7,124 nucleotides of DNA from Planctomycetota bacterium (GCA_024278415.1 JAJRTI010000550.1:1-7124), one strand, 5' to 3'. Counted from the first letter of the stretch, positions 1 through 6,787 are shown. The notes: generated from the letters alone by a model not told the origin. Made by a program: numbers and translations.

Positions 1-138
1 AACGCTTTCAGCGTTGGCGGCTTGTTTTCGGCATCCTTCCCAGCGCGGCGCTCGTTCGCCCGCTGACGCGACCGAACGAGCTTGCACTGGGCTATGTTGT
101 GATGCGCCTTCGGCGCATGTGCATTCTGCGCCGGCGCA
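1..138. repeat. Hairpin cluster at the left edge (gene-free)
   Basis: Four separate short inverted repeats can be read here. Positions 1-15 form a 5-bp stem (AACGC/GCGTT) with loop TTTCA, possibly the tail of an element cut by the window edge. Positions 50-58 and 73-81 (GCTCGTTCG/CGAACGAGC) form a 9-bp stem with a 14-nt loop. Positions 102-118 form a perfect 7-bp stem ATGCGCC/GGCGCAT; read as RNA its apex is a C(UUCG)G tetraloop. Positions 127-138 are the perfect palindrome TGCGCCGGCGCA. The open frame at 14-256 crosses this region but has low-complexity, Cys/His/Ser/Arg-rich translation and no recognisable domain, so I treat it as non-coding. The function of the hairpins is unknown; they resemble REP-like intergenic palindromes. 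Confidence 0.6.
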
Positions 139-187
139 CCAAGGGAATGAACGCCCAGTTTACTACGTACGTTCAGACCTGCACCCG

Positions 188-244
188 TTTTTTTTGTGTG
201 TAACTTGGTGTCTTTGTGCCTTCGTGGCCTCCGTCTCTTTGCGA
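188..244. repeat. T-tract followed by degenerate 8-nt tandem repeats
   Basis: A run of eight T (188-195) is followed by degenerate units of about 8 nt: CTTGGTGT (204-211), CTTTGTGC (212-219), CTTCGTGG (220-227), a diverged unit at 228-236, and CTTTGCGA (237-244). The T-tract has no stable stem directly upstream, so it does not read as an intrinsic terminator. Positions 245-306 hold only a weak hairpin (258-279, CCACG/CGTGG core with one bulged G) and otherwise nothing I can identify. Confidence 0.45.
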
Positions 245-306
245 CTCCGCCATTAAGGGCCACGAGACAAGCGTGGGCCTCCTCACACGAAACAGCGAAG
301 ATCCAT

Positions 307-432
307 TAGTGCCTTCGCCATCAGCAACCGCGATGGAAAACAAGAAGTTGCCCGCCCGAAGCGGGCGGCCTTCGCCGTCCGTCGGAACGCGAAGGCGTTC
401 CGCTCCAGGGTTGCGGGCGAAGCCCGCCTTGT
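307..432 (+). repeat. Composite palindromic repeat, copy A
   Basis: This is the first of two diverged copies (the other is 614-766). The left module (307-350) aligns without gaps to 614-657 at 36 of 44 positions and contains the shared core AAAACAAGAAG. The right module (399-432) aligns to 733-766 at 31 of 34 positions. Between and within them are three hairpins: 352-368 (CCGCCCG/CGGGCGG, loop AAG), 383-402 (CGGAACGC/GCGTTCCG, loop GAAG) and 413-427 (GCGGGC/GCCCGC, loop GAA). Conserved ends with a variable hairpin-bearing middle look like a dispersed, probably mobile, REP- or MITE-like element. No protein-coding content is supported. Confidence 0.7.
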
Positions 433-453
433 CTCCTTAGCGCAAATCTCGCG

Positions 454-465
454 ACAACATGTTGT
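454..465. repeat. 12-nt perfect palindrome ACAACATGTTGT
   Basis: ACAACATGTTGT is its own reverse complement and lies in relatively AT-rich DNA, 324 nt upstream of the gene 1 start. A dimeric repressor or activator could bind such a site, but no second copy occurs nearby and no convincing promoter boxes are visible. The operator role is speculative. Confidence 0.3.
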
Positions 466-490
466 TGATTCGTCGATGTTCTGTCACCCT

Positions 491-564
491 CCTACTCTTA
501 CGTCTTACTCTTTGTCCTACTCCTCCGCCATGTCATGCGTTTTATGAGTAAGACTAAGAGTAGG
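491..564. repeat. Long pyrimidine/purine inverted repeat
   Basis: The left arm (491-510) is almost all C and T and pairs with the purine-rich right arm (546-564). Positions 491-500 pair with 555-564 and 502-510 pair with 546-554, leaving only C501 bulged, so 19 base pairs form around a 35-nt loop (511-545). The arms are built from ACTCTTA/TAAGAGT-like units. No coding frame explains it. It could be a cruciform-forming intergenic element, the remnant of a small inverted-repeat element, or the site of a structured RNA. Confidence 0.65.
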
Positions 565-568
565 AACT

Positions 569-581
569 GCGGCGCAGCCGC
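569..581. repeat. Small GC hairpin with GCA loop
   Basis: GCGGC (569-573) pairs with GCCGC (577-581) around loop GCA. The loop matches that of the larger hairpins at 747-761 and 7069-7101, so it may be a short member of the same hairpin family. Confidence 0.4.
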
Positions 582-613
582 CCTTTTCTCGCCGCGAAGC
601 CTGCGAAAAAGCG

Positions 614-766
614 TAGTGCCTTATCCGTGAGGAACCGCGACGAAAAACAAGAAGCTGGAGCGGAATGCCTTCGCATTCCGATGCTTACATTGCCGCACGG
701 TGAAGACGGAAGGCGATCCCGAAGCTTCGGGATCCGCTCCCGGGTTGCGGGCGCAGCCCGCTTTGT
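614..766 (+). repeat. Composite palindromic repeat, copy B
   Basis: This is the second copy of the element at 307-432, ending 22 nt before the gene 1 start codon. It has the same left module (614-657) and right module (733-766) but a different middle. Its hairpins are 661-680 (CGGAATGC/GCATTCCG, loop CTTC), 715-734 (a perfect 20-nt palindrome with GATCCCGAAG as its left half) and 747-761 (GCGGGC/GCCCGC, loop GCA). The gene 1 reading frame stays open back through this element to 627, but those 54 extra codons are repeat-derived and should not be annotated as protein. Lying in the likely 5' leader, the element could affect gene 1 expression. Confidence 0.7.
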
Positions 767-775
767 AATGCGGCC

Positions 776-781
776 AAGGAG
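776..781 (+). promoter_or_regulatory. Shine-Dalgarno site for gene 1
   Basis: AAGGAG lies 7 nt before the ATG at 789. It favours that start over the in-frame ATGs at 627 and 768, which lack such a site. The ATG at 627 lies inside repeat B and the one at 768 lies just past its right end. Confidence 0.75.
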
Positions 782-788
782 TATCGCC

Positions 789-3700
789 ATGAGAGCCACG
801 CTTGCACACGCCACATGGATCGCACTCCTGGCCCCGGTCCCTGCCCGGGCTGCCGCGCAGCCGAGGGCCGCCGAGCCGGTCCGCATCGTCCTGCCCAACT
901 ACGGAGCGGACCTGCGCGCGTTCGACGCGCCCGTGAGGGAGCCGGTCGAGTGGATCGAGCACATGGTCAACGCCGGCATGGGCGGAGGCCGCGGAGGGCC
1001 TGAGCGCACAGGAGGATGGCTCGACAAGCATTCCGTCCTCATCGACTACATCGACCGCTCAGGCGACTACGTCTCCCACCGGTGGCTGCGAAACCGCGGC
1101 ATCTGGCACGAGGTCTATGGCAGCAACGAATACCAGGAGACCATCCACTTCGTGGAGAAAGGCGCGCGGAAGCTGTTCTGGGACAACGGCATCGCGCGCG
1201 ACATGCTCGGCAAGCGGACGTTGAGTTCGCATTACAACACCAGCCACGAGTGGTGGAAGAAACGGGTGGGCTGGGACGCGTTCATCGTGTGCAACAACGC
1301 GCCGCGGTGGTCCGCGGTGATCAACTACGACCTGCTCACGAGCCCGCTCTTCGGCGACGCGATGAGCCAAGACAATATCGGCGGCCCCACGAGCCGCATC
1401 GGCGCCGGCTCCCACGGCCGCTACTGCGACTACTGCAACCGCAAGTTTTTCCATTACCTCAAGACTACGGGCCGCCTGCCGGAGTTCCGCGCCAATTACA
1501 AGCACATCCGCGACTACGTGCAAGCCAACCTCATGGAGCGGTTCCGCAAACTTCCTCCGTTTTACAACAAGGATCGTTTCAGCGGAATCGAGGCTAAGCG
1601 CATCCGCCAGATTTGCGACGATCCCATCATGGCCGAGTACGTCAAGTTCCTCTACATCTCACACATGCACAACATGCTGCGCTACTACCGCGACCAGAAG
1701 GTCGTGGCCAAGCGCCTGGGCAAGCCGTACGACGTGCACGGCAACATGGGCGGCGGGTTCATGGGCGGCAACCCGTATCAGATCGCGCTCGCGGACTTCG
1801 TCGACACGGTCTGGTTCGAGTCCGCGGGCCAGTCGACGTACGACCTATTCATGCACAAGTGGCACAACTCATGGGGCTCGTTCCGGTTCGAGATCGGCCG
1901 GGCCATGCTGCGGGGCAAGAAGGCGCTCATGTGCATGAGCAAGTTCCGCAAGATGGAGCCGGACCTCGTCGCACACGAGCTGGCCGAGCCGTGCGCGGGC
2001 GGCGGCGTGCTGTTCGTCGCGCAGCACAGATTCGCCAAACGGCCGGACCTATTGAAGCTCGTGCAGAGCTTCTTCGAGCTGCGGCACAATCACCGGGCGA
2101 TCTTCGGCCAGCATCGCATGCGCCGCCACTGCGACACGGCGATCGTCTACTCCGTGCCCACGATGATGTATCGCAACTACACGACCGCGGTCGCTGCTCC
2201 GCCGACGGTGGCCATGATCGGCATGGCCCGCGGGCTTGAAGACAACCACGTGCCGTTCGACGTGGTCATCCTCAATCATCCAGAGATTCACGACGACTTC
2301 GCCAGCCTCGACGCACTCAAGCGATACAAGCTGCTCATCCTGCCAGTGCTCGAATGCCTGTCCGACGCGCAGGTCGAAAAGATCGGCGCATACCTCGACG
2401 CCGGCGGCACGGTGGGCGTCATTGGCGAAGTGGGCACGCGTGATGAGAACAACCAGCCGCGGCGCGAGTCGGTCGTCGATGCCTGGAAGGCGCGCGGCCG
2501 CGTCGTGGCCCTGACCCCGACGCCCGGCTTCCTGCCGCCCCGCGGCGGCGATCCAAAGGCATCGAAACAGGCCACGGACGACGCGGCGCGGCGCGTGAAG
2601 GCCGCGCTCGGCGAAGGCATCGTCGCCGGCGACTTGCCCTCGACGCTCTGGGTCAAGACGTGGGCCCACGACTGCGGAGTCGCATCGTTCCACTTTGTCA
2701 ACTACGACATCGACTTCGAGTCCGCGAAGGCCACGCCCACCCGGCCCGCGCGCGTGGCCGTGCGCATGCCCGACGGCATCCCCGCGGAGGAGGCGCAGTT
2801 CCTCGCGCCTGGCGCGGAGCCGGTGCGTCTCGACATCGACGCGGCCAATGGCCGCGTGTCGTTCGAGTTGCCCTCGGTGCGCGTCTATGGCATCGTGCTG
2901 ATCGGCAAGGCCGGGCTCGACCGCGACGCGAGCGCGCGGGCGCTGGGCGACGCCATGCTCGCGCGGGCGGCTTACTCGTGCGCGGGCGAATGGGGCGCAC
3001 TCGCGGACGAAGCGAAACGCGTGGCCGCGCTCAAGGCGCGGCCTAAAGCCTACGCAGCCGCGGCGGAAGCCCTGCTGCGCAAGACGGCCCAGGCCCAAGA
3101 GGCCGGCTACGTGTCGCGTGTCTCGCGCATGGCGGACGCGACCGACGCGATGCTTGCGCTCGACTTCGGAGGCGCGAAGCCCGCGGCTCCCTGGCAGATC
3201 GTCGCTCCCGACACGAGCTACACGCCCGACCGCGGCTTCGGTTGGGTCGAGAGCGCGGACGCGTCCAAGCCGACACCGGAGGAGATCTACTACGCGCAGG
3301 CGTCCCGATACCATGGTGATATCCCCTACTCGATTCAGCGAAGCTCGCGGCTCATGTTCTGGCCGTACAAGCAGTGGCCGGCCGCGGCCGTGCAGTACGC
3401 GCTTTGCTCGGGCGCGCCGCGGCGCTTTCGCATCGACCTCGAGCCGGGACACTACGCGGTGAACGTCGTGAGGTACATGCCATCGTGGACGCAGCGCAAC
3501 TTCTTCGTGTCGGGCATGGTCGCGGCGAACGGCGCGGCGGTCTTGCCGGACGCGGCGATGTTCAAAGGCGGGCTTGCCGACGGAGCCTTCATCGTCGCCG
3601 TAGCCGACGGCAAGCTCAACCTCACGTTCGGCGGCCCCACCGGCTGGGCTGTGTCCGCGGTCATCGTCCGCCGCGCGGAAAAGCCCCTGGCCGATCCGCT

Positions 3701-4148
3701 CGCGGCCGGCGCGATCCGAGAGTGGAAGGTCAGCCCGCGCTACCCCAACGCGGACTGGTATCCCATCTACCAAACGACCGCTCCCCCCGAGCGCAACCTC
3801 GCCTCGCCCAACACCCAAGGCTGGCAGGTTCTGCGCGCGCCCGAGACCGGCATGGGTCTGATCGACCTGGGCAGCAACACGGAGACGAACACCGGCGACG
3901 TGGTCTACGCGGTCGCGACGATCCGCTCGGCTGCGGCCGGGCTGGCCACGCTTCACCTCGGCGCGTCCAGCCAAGCCATGGCCTGGCTCAATGGCCGCCG
4001 CGTCGCGTACCTGCCCAACGTGAAAGGCGTGCAGTGCGACGAGTTCGTCGGCCGCGTGCAACTGAAGCCTGGGCGCAACGTGCTGCTCCTCAAGCTCTGC
4101 CGCTTTTGGGAGCGGAGGTGGATGTTCTACGCGAGCGTCACGAAATGA
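789..4148 (+). CDS. Secreted GH42-like multidomain glycosidase-family protein with amidotransferase-like and sugar-binding-like domains
   Basis: This predicted exported protein of 1119 residues probably acts on an extracellular glycan; its substrate is not identifiable. A signal peptide covers about residues 1-23 (hydrophobic IALLAPVPA, cleavage near ARAAA). Residues 31-440 look like a TIM barrel of the GH42/clan-A type, with D195-N196 in SQDNIGG, a CDYC motif (213-216), YDVHGN (314-319) and E344 in VWFES as candidate active-site elements. Residues 450-560 resemble the class I glutamine-amidotransferase-like trimerisation domain of GH42 enzymes (RYKLLILPV, then YLDAGGTVGVIGE). A beta-sandwich follows (about 630-705), then an Ala-rich helical linker (715-785), a malectin-like domain (790-965; GFGW, LEPGHYAV, VADGKLNL) and a PA14/GH2-type sugar-binding-like domain (970-1119; AWLNGRRV, LKPGRNVLLLKL). 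The usual Asn-Glu acid/base pair is not evident, so enzymatic activity is unproven. The start rests on AAGGAG at 776-781. Gene 2 follows 122 nt downstream, probably co-expressed. Confidence 0.85.
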   Translation: MRATLAHATWIALLAPVPARAAAQPRAAEPVRIVLPNYGADLRAFDAPVREPVEWIEHMVNAGMGGGRGGPERTGGWLDKHSVLIDYIDRSGDYVSHRWLRNRGIWHEVYGSNEYQETIHFVEKGARKLFWDNGIARDMLGKRTLSSHYNTSHEWWKKRVGWDAFIVCNNAPRWSAVINYDLLTSPLFGDAMSQDNIGGPTSRIGAGSHGRYCDYCNRKFFHYLKTTGRLPEFRANYKHIRDYVQANLMERFRKLPPFYNKDRFSGIEAKRIRQICDDPIMAEYVKFLYISHMHNMLRYYRDQKVVAKRLGKPYDVHGNMGGGFMGGNPYQIALADFVDTVWFESAGQSTYDLFMHKWHNSWGSFRFEIGRAMLRGKKALMCMSKFRKMEPDLVAHELAEPCAGGGVLFVAQHRFAKRPDLLKLVQSFFELRHNHRAIFGQHRMRRHCDTAIVYSVPTMMYRNYTTAVAAPPTVAMIGMARGLEDNHVPFDVVILNHPEIHDDFASLDALKRYKLLILPVLECLSDAQVEKIGAYLDAGGTVGVIGEVGTRDENNQPRRESVVDAWKARGRVVALTPTPGFLPPRGGDPKASKQATDDAARRVKAALGEGIVAGDLPSTLWVKTWAHDCGVASFHFVNYDIDFESAKATPTRPARVAVRMPDGIPAEEAQFLAPGAEPVRLDIDAANGRVSFELPSVRVYGIVLIGKAGLDRDASARALGDAMLARAAYSCAGEWGALADEAKRVAALKARPKAYAAAAEALLRKTAQAQEAGYVSRVSRMADATDAMLALDFGGAKPAAPWQIVAPDTSYTPDRGFGWVESADASKPTPEEIYYAQASRYHGDIPYSIQRSSRLMFWPYKQWPAAAVQYALCSGAPRRFRIDLEPGHYAVNVVRYMPSWTQRNFFVSGMVAANGAAVLPDAAMFKGGLADGAFIVAVADGKLNLTFGGPTGWAVSAVIVRRAEKPLADPLAAGAIREWKVSPRYPNADWYPIYQTTAPPERNLASPNTQGWQVLRAPETGMGLIDLGSNTETNTGDVVYAVATIRSAAAGLATLHLGASSQAMAWLNGRRVAYLPNVKGVQCDEFVGRVQLKPGRNVLLLKLCRFWERRWMFYASVTK

Positions 4149-4167
4149 GCGAACCCTCTGTTTCTCG

Positions 4168-4188
4168 TTCGGGGTCTTTGACCCCGAA
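4168..4188 (+). repeat. Perfect 9-bp intergenic hairpin
   Basis: TTCGGGGTC (4168-4176) pairs perfectly with GACCCCGAA (4180-4188) around loop TTT, 19 nt after the gene 1 stop. No T-run follows, so it is not a standard intrinsic terminator. It could attenuate transcription, protect the upstream mRNA 3' end, or be another REP-like palindrome. The rest of the 122-nt gap (4189-4259) contains GC-rich short palindromes, such as CGCGGCCGCG at 4216-4225, and no gene. Confidence 0.6.
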
Positions 4189-4259
4189 TCCACCCGTGTG
4201 GCCCCGCCCTGGGGGCGCGGCCGCGCGGCAGTCGAAAATGCATCTTGGCCTAAACGCAT

Positions 4260-4263
4260 GGAG
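4260..4263 (+). promoter_or_regulatory. Shine-Dalgarno site for gene 2
   Basis: GGAG lies 7 nt before the ATG at 4271. An in-frame ATG at 4238 would add 11 residues ahead of the signal peptide and has no comparable upstream purine box, so 4271 is preferred. Confidence 0.55.
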
Positions 4264-4270
4264 ACCCCCC

Positions 4271-6787
4271 ATGACCAAGCTTCTCCCCTTCGCCATTGTA
4301 TTCGCGGCCGCGTCGAGCGTGTTCGCCGGCGCGGCGTTATTCCAGGACGATTTCAGCGCGTATCGCATCGGCTCCGACGCGTCGCCGTTGTGGTCCATCG
4401 AGTCGGGTAAGTGGCGCGTGACGCCCAACGGCTTCGAAGGGGCCGATTGCGAGGCCGGCGGCTTCATCGCGGCCGGCGCGGCCGCGGGGCGCAAAGAGTG
4501 GAAGGACTACACGCTCTCCCTGCGCGTCAAGATCGTGTCCCGCGGGGGCGACTGGCGCGACGGGCCGTGGATCGGCGTGCGCTGCCGCGGCGCGGCCGCG
4601 GGGTACACCGTCGGCTTCTACAACCGGCTCACCGCGCTCCACAAACTGTCCGCGGGCAGGCAGACGGGCGACAAGACCGCGCTCGCGGAGTCGCCGACCA
4701 CGATCAAGGACAAGAAGTGGCACACGGTCCGCATCACCGCGAAGGGCCGGCGCATCACGGTCGCGCTCGACGGCAAGACCATCCTCGACGCGGTAGACAA
4801 CGACCACAACCACTCGCCCGCGGTCGCCGCGGGGCGCATCGTGTTGGCCGCGCGCAAGTACGCCAAGTCCAAACAGAGCACGCGCGTGCTGTTCGACGAC
4901 GTGCGGGTCGAGGCGATCGGCGACGCGCCGGCGTCGCTGAAGTGGACGCGCGAAGCCGCGATGGCGGAAGCGCCAAAGCAGACGAGCATGCTGAAGTTCA
5001 TGCGATCCCGGCGCGGCCGGCGCTACTCGCGCGTACCGCGGCAGGTGCTGGCGTTCTACTACACGTGGTATGGCCGGCCGGAGCGCCACGGCCGGTGGGT
5101 GCACTGGAAGGACGTGAAGCCGGAGGAGCACGACATCGCGACCTCGACGCACTACCCGGCAAAGGGCGCGTACGACTCGCACGACCCGGCGATCATCGAC
5201 TGGCAAATCGACCTCGCCAAACAAGCCGGCCTCACGGGCTTCATCGCCACGTGGTGGGGCCAGGGCACGCTCGACGACCGCGCGTTCAAGCTCTTGCTCG
5301 ACCGCGCCGCGGCCAAAGGGTTCAAGGCCACGGTCTACTGGGAGGCCGCGCCGGGCAAGGGCCAGGAGCAGATCGACCGAGCGATCAACGACTTGCTCTA
5401 CCTGCTGCGCACCTACGGCTCGCACCCGGCATTCCTCAAATACGACGGCAAGCCGGTCCTCTTCGTGTACGGCCGCGTCATGGGCAAAGTGCCGCTCGGA
5501 TCCTGGCCGGCGATCATCAATGGAACGCGTGCGGAATCGCCCACCGACTTTCTGCTCATCGCCGATGGCTACAAGGAGAGCTTCGCCCGGCTCTTCGACG
5601 GCGTGCACACGTACAACGTTTGCGGTTGGGTCAAAGGCAAGTCGCCCGCAGAGCTGCGGCCGTTCGCCGCGAAGCAGTTCGAGAAGGCCGTCGCACTCGC
5701 GCGCAAGCACGGCCGGCTGAGTTGCATCACCGTCATCCCAGGATACAACGACACCAAAATCCGCACGCCCGGCCTCGACACGAAGCGCCACGACGGGCAG
5801 ACGTACCGCATCCTGTGGGAGGAGGCCATGAAGGCCGACCCGGACTGGGTGCTCATCACGTCGTGGAACGAATGGCACGAGGGCTCGGAGATCGAGCCGA
5901 GTTGGGAGGACGGCGACAAGTACATCAAGCTCACCAAAGAGTACGCGCCCAAGTTCATGGCCCAGCCGCCGAGCCCCGGCCAGCCGGCCGAGCCCGCGGA
6001 CGGCCTCGACGCGGCGCGTGCAAGAAAGTTGCGCAACCTGTACCGCGGCAAGACCATCGGCATCCTGCCCGACTACGCGGGCAACGTCCCGTTCTGGCTC
6101 GCGGACGCCGGCCTGCCGTTGCGCGAGCTGACGTGGCAAGATGTGCTCGATGCGAACGTGCTGAACGCCAAGCGCATCCCGGTGCTGCTCTACGCGAGCA
6201 GCGAGAAGTACGTGCAAAGCCTCAAGGCGACGAACGACGTGGACCGCGCGCTTCTGCGCTACCTGCGCGGAGGCGGCCTGCTCGTGGCCATGTCGTTCCG
6301 GCCTTACCCGTTCTACTACAACGAGAACGGCGAGTCGGTCGTCGCGGCCGGCCGCTTCGGCTTGCCCCTGGCCGGCAGCGGAGCGCAGCGCCGGAACGAC
6401 ATCCCGGAGGGTGCGAACGTGCGCGGCTGGGAAAAGCCGCCGGCCGGCGCCAGGCTCTCGTTCTCCATCGACACGAGCGCACTGCCCGGCCTGCCGAAGA
6501 CGGCCGCGTTCCCCGCGGCTGGAGACCAACGTTGGCGCCCGGCCACGCCGGCGCTCGTGGCGAAGGACGACGTGTATGTCCCCCTTGCCCGGCTTGTGGA
6601 TGCGAGCGGCAAGTGGTACGGCGACGGCATCGCGTACGTGGAGCACAAGCGCACCCCGCCCAAGGGCGGCAAGGCCCTCTACGTGTGGATGCGCATGCCG
6701 GACGCGCTCGGCAAGAACGCCGCGTACGACGCGTTGTTCAAGTTCGCGGCGGCGAAGGTAACTGGTCATGGACGTCCACGTCCGTGA
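4271..6787 (+). CDS. Secreted GH99-type endo-alpha-mannanase-like protein with N-terminal jelly roll and C-terminal amidotransferase-like domain
   Basis: This predicted exported glycoside hydrolase of 838 residues has a signal peptide at about 1-19 (cleavage after VFA). Residues 23-217 form a concanavalin/LamG-like jelly roll, also resembling DUF1080 (FQDDFSAYRIG, KKWHTVRITAKGRRITVALDG, LFDDVRVEAI), probably for carbohydrate binding. Residues 257-562 match GH99: FYYTWYG (262-268), HYPAKGAYDSHDP (294-306), GFIATWWG (323-330), VYWEA (355-359), HPAFLKYDGKPVLFVYGR (385-402), HTYN (446-449) and ITSWNEWHEGSEIEP (529-543). E534 and E537 occupy the E-x-x-E positions of the two catalytic residues in characterised GH99 enzymes, which cleave internal alpha-mannosidic bonds with retention. 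Residues 593-700 form an amidotransferase-like domain (YLRGGGLLVAMS, 664-675); residues 701-829 are a less recognisable beta-rich tail. The last residues (TGHGRPRP) are encoded by a palindrome across the stop, so the C-terminus may be altered. Alpha-mannan specificity is inferred from family only. Confidence 0.88.
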   Translation: MTKLLPFAIVFAAASSVFAGAALFQDDFSAYRIGSDASPLWSIESGKWRVTPNGFEGADCEAGGFIAAGAAAGRKEWKDYTLSLRVKIVSRGGDWRDGPWIGVRCRGAAAGYTVGFYNRLTALHKLSAGRQTGDKTALAESPTTIKDKKWHTVRITAKGRRITVALDGKTILDAVDNDHNHSPAVAAGRIVLAARKYAKSKQSTRVLFDDVRVEAIGDAPASLKWTREAAMAEAPKQTSMLKFMRSRRGRRYSRVPRQVLAFYYTWYGRPERHGRWVHWKDVKPEEHDIATSTHYPAKGAYDSHDPAIIDWQIDLAKQAGLTGFIATWWGQGTLDDRAFKLLLDRAAAKGFKATVYWEAAPGKGQEQIDRAINDLLYLLRTYGSHPAFLKYDGKPVLFVYGRVMGKVPLGSWPAIINGTRAESPTDFLLIADGYKESFARLFDGVHTYNVCGWVKGKSPAELRPFAAKQFEKAVALARKHGRLSCITVIPGYNDTKIRTPGLDTKRHDGQTYRILWEEAMKADPDWVLITSWNEWHEGSEIEPSWEDGDKYIKLTKEYAPKFMAQPPSPGQPAEPADGLDAARARKLRNLYRGKTIGILPDYAGNVPFWLADAGLPLRELTWQDVLDANVLNAKRIPVLLYASSEKYVQSLKATNDVDRALLRYLRGGGLLVAMSFRPYPFYYNENGESVVAAGRFGLPLAGSGAQRRNDIPEGANVRGWEKPPAGARLSFSIDTSALPGLPKTAAFPAAGDQRWRPATPALVAKDDVYVPLARLVDASGKWYGDGIAYVEHKRTPPKGGKALYVWMRMPDALGKNAAYDALFKFAAAKVTGHGRPRP

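Noticed and set aside
14..440. Two small plus-strand open frames (14-256 and 216-440)
   Set aside because: They run through hairpins, a T-tract and repeat A, have no good ribosome site or domain, and their composition follows the repeats.
465..493. Sigma-70 promoter beginning with TTGATT at 465-470
   Set aside because: No acceptable -10 hexamer lies 16-18 nt downstream, where the sequence is C/T-rich.
307..766. CRISPR array
   Set aside because: Only two copies of unequal length separated by a different element; no short direct repeats with uniform spacers and no cas gene.
554..1031. Minus-strand open frames at 554-898 and 621-1031
   Set aside because: They straddle repeat B and the antisense of the gene 1 signal peptide region, with Arg/Ser-rich, motif-free products.
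4168..4188. Standard intrinsic terminator after gene 1
   Set aside because: The stem is excellent but no T-run follows, so termination cannot be claimed from sequence alone.
2049..4259. 736-codon minus-strand open frame antisense to gene 1
   Set aside because: Translation is dominated by Arg, Val, Gly, His and Ala with no recognisable motif. Long antisense open frames are expected opposite GC-rich genes with strong third-position bias, and the plus strand has clear domains.
3374..4270. Upstream in-frame extension of gene 2 into gene 1
   Set aside because: It overlaps most of the 3' third of gene 1 in another frame and reads as Arg-rich noise; the signal peptide and GGAG site place the start at 4271.
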